In this document: piece after piece, positions 49,037 to 61,643 of the stretch | How the letters are laid out: every line of letters begins with the position of its first letter | Position numbering within the stretch: the first letter of the stretch is position 1 | From: Hirudo medicinalis | Taxonomy: Eukaryota > Annelida > Clitellata > Hirudinida > Hirudinidae | NCBI GenBank assembly: GCA_011800805.1 | Contig: MPNW01000558.1 | Location: forward strand, 74,040-138,039 | Direction of reading: 5' to 3' | Length of the DNA stretch: 64,000 nt | Translations under genes and position numbers: made by a program | Notes under the pieces: model-generated | What the model saw: the letters and a program-made list of their open reading frames with translations, nothing else | Database searches by the model: none | What the model was told of the DNA's origin: nothing

Positions 49037-52000
49037 TCAAAACTTTCCAAAACTTCGAAACATGTCTGCAATTCGATCCATCGGCGAACCTTCCCTCCTC
49101 CTGACGACTCCTGTTGATTCTCCTTCTTTACTTCTTCCCTGCCTCTGCTGAGGACTTCGAGAAGGCGAACCTCTGAAGTGAAGCATCGAATGGGGGCCGG
49201 ATTCGACCAAGTCGCCCGCATTTTCGTTGATGCCAAACATCATGCTGTCCGACGTCTTGAAGTTCAAATTTATCGGAGTCTTCGGGTCGTCGTCTTTTTC
49301 ATCCCTCGATCCGTTCTTCACTTCACCCAACTCGACCTCAGAAGGAAGATTTGGTTTTGAGGGAGTTTTCACTGGTGTCACCATTTTGCTTCTTCGAAGG
49401 ATAATAAAATCATTTGCAAAACTTTTATAAACCTGATTTGAAACAACACTAAAAAGAGATGCACGAGATCACAGCATTGCAAATGTACCTGCTCTGGACG
49501 GACGCTTCGGACCTCGTATCCAACTCGGGACTTTCGAGTTCGCAAGAGTTGAGGTCGGGGGTGGCCAGGAAAAACTTCCCGAGGGGTCGGTCGCACATCG
49601 GGGTGCCGGAGAGAGAACTCTGGGCACTCATGGGTTGTTGCTTCCTCCTCAGAGAAGAAAAAGCAGAACTGTCATAGTTCATGGAATGTTGCATGTGTTC
49701 GGGACTGTCGTACAGATAAATGGGCTTGACTGCTCCTTTCAGGATGTCACGTATCTGAAAATAAGATGCCAATGGTCTTTGAACTATGTGAATTAAAAAA
49801 TTATTTGCCTTGGTTATAATTTAAGTTAAGTTATTAATTTATTTATTTACATAAGTAAAATACAAAATGCATTCTTTAAGAAAAATCTGCAACATTCATG
49901 AGCTTTATTTAACCTGCTTGATACCAGCAAGGGCCAAAAACACTTCATCATCTGAGGACACATTTGGTGCATCCCTTTTGAACAGGTGTCTTTGAAGGGT
50001 GCCTTGGAAGTTAATGAAGGAGTTAATGTGGAACAACAATAATATGATACATCTGCCAAAGTACTCCACGACTTACAAAAACAATTAAAGGTATTTACAT
50101 TTTAAAATAAAGGCCTGAGATGAAAAAACATTTTGTTCCATTTTATGTGTTTCTTAAGTATTTTTGGATACTGAATTCCAAAAAGATACCAAAATTGTCA
50201 CGTCACATACACTTCTGTCATAACATGTTTTCCCAAAAGTTTTGGGCCAAAACACAAAGTATTGAGGCTGTACAGTTAGTAGATAGACAAATTAACATTA
50301 ATTTTTAGACGTTTCAAAAAAAGAAAAAATTATTTAAACAATTTAACAATATCTAAAACTGTCCAAGCCATGTTGACATGTCAAAAGTGGATATAAAGCT
50401 GATTATATCATCCATATATGTTATGTATGATATCATCATCATCATCATCACCACCACCGCCTATATGGATCAATTTAGGGAAAAACAAAAATGTTGTGAC
50501 GTTGCATTACAATATGGAAACGTTTCGTATAAAAGGAGTGGATATCGGGGTTCAAGGGAGGTAGCGTGCGAGTTAATTACGGAGTTGTTACGTGGTGTGT
50601 CTTTCGAGGAGTTACATGTGATATTATTGGAGTACGTTTCAGTTGTCGATAGTCGAGTGTTGTATTTCAATTGTTTTTGGGAATAAAGGCAAAGTTCTGT
50701 TTTCTATAAAGTTGAGTCTCATACAAAGACCTAACAACTGGCGCAGTCGACGAAAATTTCAAGGAGAATTGCCGTTACAAGAATTTTGAAAGACTTTGGT
50801 TACAAAGTCGTTTGTTGGCCTACAGTTGTGAGTTTTCAAAGTCTTATTGTTATTTTTGAAAATGGCAGACATTGCAAAGTTTCTAGAGGCATTTTCAAAG
50901 CAAATGGAGACGTTGGTGCGTTCACTGACGGAGAATTCAACTGCTATTCCAAATTTCGTATCTTTCGAACCGACTAAGGAGTTGTGGAGTGATTACTTGA
51001 GTCGTTTTTTGACTTTTGTGGAGGCCAATTCAATTCCCACAGCAAAAATTCCACAGGTTTTCTGTGGAAAACTGTTTTCAAGACAGTTTTTCTAACAAAC
51101 CAATCCCCTGCAGTTTACAAACTCTTGCAGACAGCTGCAGCTCAACAGTCTATACCATGCGACGTGAACAAGTTAGACTTTGCCGAGAAGAAGTCATGTT
51201 TCAAAATTTCAACCCAAAAAGATTTGTGGTACGAGAACGTTTTCGATTTNNNNNNNNNNNNNNNNNNNNNNNNNNNNNNNNNNNNNNNNNNNNNNNNNNN
51301 NNNNNNNNNNNNNNNNNNNNNNNNNNNNNNNNNNNNNNNNNNNNNNNNNNNNNNNNNNNNNNNNNNNNNNNNNNNNNNNNNNNNNNNNNNNNNNNNNNNN
51401 NNNNNNNNNNNNNNNNNNNNNNNNNNNNNNNNNNNNNNNNNNNNNNNNNNNNNNNNNNNNNNNNNNNNNNNNNNNNNNNNNNNNNNNNNNNNNNNNNNNN
51501 GATTTATTTGTTCAGTTGCCAACGAAGCGGTGTTGAAATCACTCTTCAAAATTCCCGAAGACGAATTAACATTCAACAGAGCTGTTGAAGTGGCCATAGA
51601 GGTGGAAGAAGCTTCCAAAGTTGCTAAAGCAACAGTCCACCACACTCCTGACAATGAAGACATTATTCAGAAAATAAACGCTCGCAACACTCGAAAGAAA
51701 CCAGAAAAATTTATGCAGCTCAGTCCAACACACATGAAACCACAGACGACGTCACGTCATTCAGACTTTCCATTCCCTAAAGGTATGTGCCCGAGATGTG
51801 GAAATAAAGGTCACCATGCAAAGGAATGCAGACATCTCAAAGCGGAGTGTCATTTCTGTGGAATTACGGGACACATTGAAAAGGCTTGTATCAAAAAGAA
51901 ATTAAAAAAAAAATAGAGTGGTTAGAACTATTCATACAGTTCCCAGTAGCAATCCTCTTATTCAAAAATTACGAATTAGAAACTCTGACCACTTCTTCGA

Positions 52001-55000
52001 ACTTGATAGCGGAGCTAGAGACAACTTTTGTTCGTTAGAAGTTTGGACAGAATGGGAACGATCGGAATTGAAACTTTCGGCAACAAAATATGTTTCAGCT
52101 ACAGGAGACAGAATCCCGATCGTAGGAGTCTGTCAGGTAACAGCTTCTACCTCTGAATCCGAAGAGGTGGCATTACTATTCAATGTTTCGAAGCTACCAA
52201 AGCTCAACATCTTAGGCAGGAAAGCCATTGTCGATTTAAAGATTGATATGTCTGCGCTGCTAAGGAATCACGTTTTACAAATTGCAGAAGAATCTGAAAG
52301 CAAAGCATTACAGAAAGATTGTCACAAAATTTGCGAGGAATTCAAAGAATGTTTTGAACCCGAACTGGGATGTTTGCAAGACTTCGAATTAGAAGTAAAG
52401 TTCAAACCAGAAGCAAAACCAGTTTTTGTTAAGGCTCGCACAGTGCCATTCTCACTTCAAGAAGATCTAAATCAAACGCTGGACAGAAGCATTCAGAAGG
52501 GAATTTGGATCCCCACAAATTTCAACGACTATGGAACACTCATAGTACCGATTCGGAAGAGTTTACGACCAGGAGAACAAAAAGCAGGTTTTCGCATTTG
52601 TGGAGATTATTCCGTCACGGTTAATTCCCAGTTAGAGCCTCATAGACACCCAATGCCTGTAACGGAAGATCTCATGCGGAAACTAGGCGGAAGTCGTTAT
52701 TTCAGCAAAATAGATTTGGCTGACGCCTTCAACCAGATTAAACTNGATCTCATGCGGAAACTAGGCGGAAGTCGTTATTTCAGCAAAATAGATTTGGCTG
52801 ACGCCTTCAACCAGATTAAACTCGCTCCCGTGAGCCAAAGAAGGCTCGCATTGACTACAAGCCGGGGAGTGCTGTTGCAAACTAGACTTCCTTTCGGCAT
52901 TGTTTCGGCAGCGGGTTACTTTCAAGAGATCATGGACAAGTTAGCATGTGATCTACAGGGAGTGGCAGTTTATCTGGATGATATTCTGGCGGGTGGAGAA
53001 AATTCCAGAGAGCATCTACGTAACTTGAAAGCGCTGCTACAAAGACTACATGACAAGGGTCTAAAGTGCAATAAGAAGAAATGCAATTTTGCTAAAGATT
53101 CAATCGAGTATCTTGGCCTCGTCATTTCAAAGAATGGTATTGAAAAAGGAAAACGAGTTGATGCTTTGATAAAGATGCCGACCCCAAAGAACGTCTCAAC
53201 ACTATGATCATTTTTATGATCAATGCAATTTTACCATAAATTCATTCAAAATTTGGCAACAATAGCGGAGCCGTTAACGAGTCTCACAAGAAAAGAAACA
53301 TCGTAGAGATGGAACTCAGAAGAAGAACGGTCGTTTCAGAGGTTGAAGGATATTGTGTCGAAAGATGTTCAACTGGCTCATTTCGATAAATCCCTTCCTT
53401 TGGGGATTGCATGTGATGCATCTGAGGTAGGACTCGGTGCAGTCCTCTTTCATCGTTATCCGGATGGAGACGAGCGACCAATTTTTCACGTTTCAAAAAC
53501 TCTTTCGGCTACTCAGAGAAAATATAGTCAAATACATAAGGAAGGCTATAATTTACGCTGTACAGAAGTTTCATCAATATCTGTATGGGCAGAAATTCAT
53601 CTTAGTCACTGACCACAAACCTCTTTTATCTCTATTCAGCCCGTCAAAAATGACTCCTTTATTGGCGGCAAATCGGTTGGCCCGCTGGGTACTGATACTT
53701 CATCAATATGATTATTCAATTGAATACAGGAGGTCAGAGAAGCATAGTAACGCCGATGTACGGAATTTGACGTTCACGAAGATAAGGAAGATATCTCACC
53801 GTGTGCACTATCAATGCCATCAGCCAGCAAATTCGTCCTACCGATTCTCAGGTTTTGACAAAAGAATCGCATAAGGATCACATAATTTCTTCAGTTTTTC
53901 GATATTTAAAGGAAGGATGAGTATCATGAGTACCGAGTATTGTCAGACAAGATTCGCCACTTCAAAAATCTAGAAAATTCTCTCACAGTACAGAATGCTT
54001 GTCTGCTTCTAGGAAACCGGGTGGTCATTCCAGAAAGATTTCAAACCCATGTCATGCGATTATTACATTTGGGTCACTGCGGCATGAGAAGGATGAAGCA
54101 GTTGGCCAGATCGGTAGTACACTGGCCGGGTATTGATAAAGATATCGAGGAGATGTGCAGGAGATGTACATCATGTGCGACGCATCAAAACAATTTGTCA
54201 AAATTTCAGAACCACCCATGGATGTTGCCTGAGCGACCATGGAGTAGAATTCACATAGACCATGCTATCAATTTTGTGGGAAAGAATTGGTTGGTTGTTG
54301 TCAACAGTTACTCGAGATACCCGTGCATTCATCAAACTTCGAGTATTACTGCAATTTCGGATTAGATCGATCTCCTAGAAGAGGATTTCGCGCACTTCGG
54401 ATACCCTCATGCCCTGGTCTCAGATAATGCGCCGACTTTTGCTTCGGAGGAATTTCAAGAATTCCTTAGGGAACGAGGGATTGTTCACCTTAAGGGGGCA
54501 CCTTATCATCCTGCAACGAACGGACAGGCCGAGAGATTGGTCCAAATGTTCAAACAATCTCTTCCGAAATCCCAACTTCCGCGTGAAAGAGCTTTACAGG
54601 AGTTCCTCATCCAATACAGAAGAACACCTCTCGAATCTGGTTATTCCCCAAGCGAGTTGCTAAATGGCCGGCAAATTCGCGGCAAATTAGATGCCCTTCT
54701 ACCTTCAACATCACACATCGTTCAAAGAAGGCAAAACAGCGAAAACTTAAGGAGTCATGTACCAAGCAGATCGAATATGCAATTTACAAAAGGAAGGCCA
54801 TATGTTCAACGAAGCGGACCAGTTAAAGATCGAGTACCAAGATGGATTCCGGCGATAGTTGTCCAAATGTTAGGGGCACGCCATGTTCTATTACGAGTAT
54901 TGCCTAATGGCCCCATTTGGAAAAGACACGTGGAACAGCTGAAGTCAAGATATGGGGTAGAGGAAGACGATGATCCGGGAGAAGTACCGAGTCCCAGTCT

Positions 55001-58000
55001 CACCTCACATCCTCTTAAAAGGGATTCAGCTTTACCCCAGCATACTCTTCCTTCAAATAACTTTCAAGAACCGGTCCAGGTACAACCCAGAGGCAGACCC
55101 AAGGGACGAAGAAACTTTCAACTCGCTTAGCTCACTCTAAGAATCTGCCAGTAACAGGTCCATTGCTGAGAGAGAGCTTTGTAAAGGAATTGGGCATAAC
55201 AATTTATATCTGTTCGGAGTGTTTTCCAATACCCGTTATATGGCAGTCATAGGGCCTTATGACCAATGACTATGGCATAATTCGCGAGCCTGAAAGACGT
55301 ATCAGTGAAATCCTTCAGCGACTTCATTTATAATAAATGTGTTAATATATATAATATATATATATATATAAAATATATTTTATATTTACATAAATTTATG
55401 TATTTAATATATATAATAAAATAGAGGTTTGGGTTGTTCCTGCCAAATGACCGCAAAAGTTGCAAGACTCCAGCTCAAACTCAGATTCCTCAAGGGCGAG
55501 AAGAAAGTTCTTCACTGGCAGTGGAAAGTGGCTAAAGAAAATGAAAGAAAAGGACTCTCTGCCTGTGGGAGGATGTGAAGAGACGAGTGAGAGACTTGCG
55601 CTGTGCTGAAAGAGTGCAAAAGAGGAAATATGAGGGGGAGAGCTGTGAGAAGCTTTTTTATCCAAATGTACAGATATAGGAGATAGCTACTAGACCATCT
55701 GAAATCGAGTGAACTTTCCATAGAGCAAGACAAGTTTCAAGAACACTTACTCAAAGCATGTAGTGATACCCTCTGCCATGAATCTCTTTTTCAGACCCAT
55801 ATCGCTGCCGAATGTAGAGGGGAAAATATTTTTCTCCATCGTGGCATTGAGGCTCATGGAATTCATGATGTCTAACCAGTACATAGACACATCAGTCAAA
55901 AAAAAGGGAGGGGCGTTCAAGTATACCTGGCTGAATCGAACAAACCTCGATAATTTGGGAGGCTATCCAGAGAGCCAAGAGGAGCCGCCGAGTCTACACA
56001 TTGTATGGTCGGACCTAGCGAATGTATAAAGGTCAGTGCCACTCCAGCTACTATGGAAGACGTTGGAGTATGCTCGAGAGTATGTGCTGTAATGAAGAAG
56101 AGATGCCAGTGCCAAGAAAGAATATCTTCAAGAAGCAAATGACTGGTGTGTCGCAGCAGAAGCAGGATTAAGACACTATCCCCACTATATATTTGCTTAA
56201 AGACAGTGGATTTGAGGGAACAAGGATACGTCGTGCAATTCTTTGCAATCAAAGTAGGTGCAAGGGGGTTGACTGCCAAATCTCTGTACCACTTCTTCAG
56301 GGAAATCGGCCTATCAAGTAAGGAGAGAATGAAGTACACGAAAAGAGTGTCAAGACTGTTGAGGAAACTTCTCAATGGATATGAAGTCACAGGAACTCCA
56401 AGCTCTAATTGTTTGTGAGGCAAGAAAAAAGGTATATTGAATCATTGTGCCATGAAATTCACAAATTTCCTTGTGGCATGAGAATAATGTTGGAAAGTGG
56501 TCTTCAAGAAGCAGAAAGGGAAGTTTGTTTTTACCCTATGGGACATCCGCCTGATCAGCGGTGCGGCCCGGACCCCGAGAGTGCATCCATCTGATAACAT
56601 ACCTATGCATCCATTCGATAACATACCTATGCATCCATCCAATAACATACCTATGTATCCATCCAATTCCATTGCACATCTCCTGCAAATGGTTTCCATT
56701 TCAGAATAGGAACTCAATGCTTTCAATATTTCCTGCTCTGATGTGCTTTTCATCTTCAACAAAATATGTTTATCTTGTTAATAACAGATATGAATTAAAT
56801 AATAATTGTTTTAAATTAAATTATATTACGCATATCAAATGTGATTTTTAAAGTCATTTAATTGTTTCAAGGTAATTATTTCAGACTGTAAAGATGCAAT
56901 CACTTCAACATGAATTAAAAAAAAATCTATTGATGTCAAGAAAACATTTCAAACGTGCAGTTTTGGTCAAATTGATCGGCTTTCACTCGAGCATTTTCAC
57001 TTTGAATATTGTGAAAGTGGCTCATCCAACGCAAATCACTGAGCGAAACCACATGGAATTCAAAATAATGAACACTCAATTTATTAATAACACTTTTGGC
57101 ATCTAATATCTAACAAACAACTTAAATGTAAAATATAACAACCATTAAATATAAATTAAAAAACCTGTTTCACTTTGTTCGTCAAATTCTTCCTGCCTCC
57201 TCGGGCTCCGAAGACGAAGAACTTCCCGCCGCCGTGGGGAGAGCCCTGGTTGTCCGGCGCCTGATTGGTCGACTCGCTTCTCGCGGACGTGTCGAGTCTA
57301 TGGAGGCTTTGGCAGGAGAAGTTATTGTGGATGTTGCTGGAAAGGAGGGGGGTGCTGAGGTCGGGAGGGGGGAGGCTGGCAGATGAACCTTGCGACTCGG
57401 GGTGAACTGGAAGTTTTCCTTCACTGAATGCAGAGTGGATGAATATTAAATATTATTGTAGATGCTGCTTCAAGACCATAAAGGTCTGATTATTTTGTGA
57501 ATGTTGATTAATTAGTAATAATAATATTAAATAAAAATTTCTGTTTAACTTATTATTAATTAATATTAATGCAATCATGTAATTAACAGCCATTTAAAAA
57601 ATGATAGGCAGATTAAGACATGCAGATGTGAAGGTCATGACAAATGAGAAATGATTGCAAGAAGATTCATGATCTTTGTCATGAGGATCAATAAAACAAA
57701 CGAGATGTCTTGCAAGTAATTATGGTTGCATTAGCAGGCCACAAAGATATTTCAAAGATTGATTGTGACCAAACACAAGTAGATTCAGAATGCGATGGAA
57801 CTCGTGCTTTAAATCAGACAGCTTCCAACAACGAAGCAATAATTGGCCGTAAATTAGCTCAGAGGATTGCATTCTAGGATGCTGCAGTAAAGCGACGGTC
57901 GAATGTCGTAATGCGTCGCATCCCGAGCATCGCTTTGAAAGCTAAACGAACGGAGAATGCCCCCCTGAGACCACCTAAACACTAATAGATTATGATGACC

Positions 58001-61000
58001 ATCTTTCTTGTAAGTTAACGTGATCGTTAAGAAATAAATGAAAATCTACTGCTTCTCATGAGAATGTATCAACGATGCCACCTGGTGAGAGTGCAGAATC
58101 AGTGATGAGGTTCATAGGTTCGCTCGTCGACTTCGACATGAGACCCGAGGAGATGAACAGCGAACCCGGTCGTTTGCCTCTAACCAACCTCGAGAACCTC
58201 GTCGACAGTGTCACAGACTCACCATTTCTTCTGCTGCCTGATGATCAGCCAAACGAGGATTTTTATGACTGCTAACATGTAATTGTTATAATAACATGTA
58301 ATTGTTGTAATAACATATATAATTATTACAATAATGTATAATTTTTATATTAATAGCAACGAAGCGATAACAAAGTAATGTTGCACATTCAATGAAAATG
58401 AATTTCACAATATTGGGATTCGATTTGGATGATTGTATCCAAGCAAGCAATCCATCCATCCTAAATAAAGTCTTGGAAATACCCAGCAATGCATGCCCAC
58501 CTTCAGAAGCAAGCTGGTTTTGAGAAGGTTTGCAATAAAATTGATCTGCAATTGGAGGTCTGTTCTGAAATGAGAAAACATTGATATAATTTAAAGATTA
58601 AGCAATAATTAAATAATAACTTAATAATAATTAAATAATAATTAATCATCATCATCATAATAAAATCATTAAATGATAGTCAGACTTAAACATCATAAAC
58701 AACAACAACGACGACGACGACGACAACAACAACAACACCAACAACAATGAGACTTGTTGATCCACCACAATAAAATTATTGTTAGGCCTCACAAACAGGT
58801 CAATAAAATAAAACAGGTTTATTGTCTCTCATTTTAAGTTCGTAATATTTGGTTCATAATATTTGGTATATAATATTTGGTTCATAATATTTGATACATA
58901 ATCTTTGGTACATAATATTTGGTTCAGAATCAAGCTTCAAGGCATACTTCACATTTCAATTACAAACGAGGATGGATGAATGAATGGAAAGACAGACAGG
59001 AGGATGAATGGAAAGACAGACAGGTGGATGAATGGAAGGAGAGACAGGTGGATGGTTACCTTTGGGTCTCTCAGGTAAAGAGCCTTGTTGATGAAATAAT
59101 GGATGTCGGGCACGGGTGGGAACTTCATGAGTGGTGTCAGGCAGGAGGAATAATCACTGCACAGCACTGTTTTAACAACAATAATAATAGCATTTAAAAT
59201 TAAAAAATAGCAATTACTAAACTTAAACTCCTATCATAACAGTATCAACAAAGTGGATATCTAAGATTTGTAAGCTTATTATAAATGTTGAAAAGCTAAA
59301 AAGTTTTCAGTTTGGTGATTGCTAAAAAAAAATGAAAATAAACTCCTTATGTTGTCGATGCCAATAAAAATCACCAGAATAACAAAAGTGAATGGTTTAT
59401 TCTTAAGTGATATTACTCTCAAGTTAAACAGACAAACGTGAGTGTAAGTTTGGATGGCTGACAGCAGGCAATTATAATTTAAATTATTTATTTTATAATA
59501 ACTGAATATTAATTATAATTTAAATTGTTTAATTTATATTAACTGAATATTAATTATAATTTAAATTATTTAATTTATATTAACTGAATATTAATTATAA
59601 TTTAAATTGTTTAATTTATAATAACTGAATATTAATTATAATTTAAATTATTCATTTAAGATGAAGAACTCACATGAACCCCTCAAGTACATGAGCATCG
59701 CAACAAACATGTAGTCCACCAAGTCGAATCCAATTCCGTCTGCAAAGATGGCGTCCCACAGAATCAGCAGGTCCTGGAAGGGAAATTCTCTTCCAAACAA
59801 CAGGCGAACCCATCGTCTGTCGGAGAATTTTATTAGCTTGCGATGAATTCAATTCAACCATGTGAATGACAATTAAATGAATAATAAATTGAATGACAAT
59901 TAAATGAATAATAAATTGAATGACAATTAAATGAATAATAAATTTCAGAAATGTTGTCGGCCAAAATATAATTCCCCTTCTCATGTTATTCATGAATTTA
60001 CTCCAAAGAAGGGACTGCTTTTTGAAACCGACTTTGAAAGCCAAGTTTGCAAAGCATGCACGACTCACATGCCGTAGACTTGAGGAGCGATGTCGAGCTT
60101 CTGGAGGTGTTCGAAGAGTTGAGGATCGAACCTCTTGAGGAGGTAATCCTGCACTCGAGTCAGTTTCGTGACGATGACGTTGGAAGGAATGAGTTCTTGC
60201 GGACGAGCGAACGGAGTGGTCACCATCGAGTTGGTCTGTGGGGTCAAGTGGATCTTTCAATTATTTCACCAATCTGGTCATCAACTTTCATTTCATTCTG
60301 CTCCAACTTTCTTTGTCAAACTTCTTAAGTTAGGATTTTTAAACAAACAGATAATGATGATGATGATGATGAATATTATTATCATTCATTATCACTCATG
60401 CATTAAATATTTTCAATGTCACATTTATGATGATGAGATGTAAACTTTGAGCAATAAAATACTGAAATATAGCTTTAAAAATCACATCTCCACAGGAACA
60501 CCTGTTGACATAATTTATAAATTAAATATTATTTCGAGACCTTGGTTGTCACAAGGGAAAAACTAGACTATGGCAATTTTGTTAATCTATGTCATAATAA
60601 TCGAATGTCTGCATCGACAACTTTTGACACTTTGTGTCGTTCATGTTTTCGAGTGGCAACATTCGAAACAAACATCAGTACAAAGAATTGACAATCAACA
60701 ACTGAAGCAACAAGAAAGAAAGAAACAAACAAACAAGCGAACAAAGTTATTAGTAGATGCTAACCATGACAACGGGAGGCATCTCCTTGGAAACGTACCA
60801 AGGTTCAATGGTCTCCATCATCTTGCAGAATATGGAACTTCAAAGTGATTGCATAGTTGTTACGGAAATGAAAGCAGTTTTTTTTTAAATAATAATATTT
60901 TTGAATGACAAGTTCATGTTCAGTCATTCAAATCTCCTAGAAAAGTGTGTCGATCCTTGAAGCCATTATTAAATGTGCAGCTTTTATGTCGTGCACGGCA

Positions 61001-61602
61001 TCGGAATTCGAGTTTCATTGTGACCTCGACTTGAACTTAAAGGTCTTGCTGTTATTGTTATAAAAATAATAGATATGTGTTTGTTCATTTATTAAGAAAT
61101 TTGTGAAACCAGCAAACAACCTATGTTAGCAACTGCTATGTTAAATAGCTTAATTTCATAACTATTTGTTATAAATACTCAACTATTTATTACAACCGGA
61201 AGAACTCACAAAGCGTCGTGTTCCAAATATTCTGGATTCAGAATTTCCTTCATGAGATTCCTGGAGATGGAATGAAAGATTGAGATTGAAGTGATCAGAT
61301 AGCAAATTGCAACTCATGTTAGAGAATTCAAAATAAATGACTCATTATTCTTCGGATGGACGTCAGATTTTTTACGGTCAAAGTCAAGTTCAAATTTTTC
61401 ATGTCATGAGTTCAAATAAGTGCAAATAAGTTATGGAAACATCTGTAGACACAAACATGTGACTTTGTGGATGTTAATAATTATGACTAATTATTAAATC
61501 AAAGAAAATGTTTCAAAACAATGTACTGAATCTCCATGCTTCAGAGGAACTGCCATGTTAAATATAACAACTTCACTGCACTTCACAAACAAACAATAAA
61601 CT

Positions 61603-61643
<41 letters not shown>

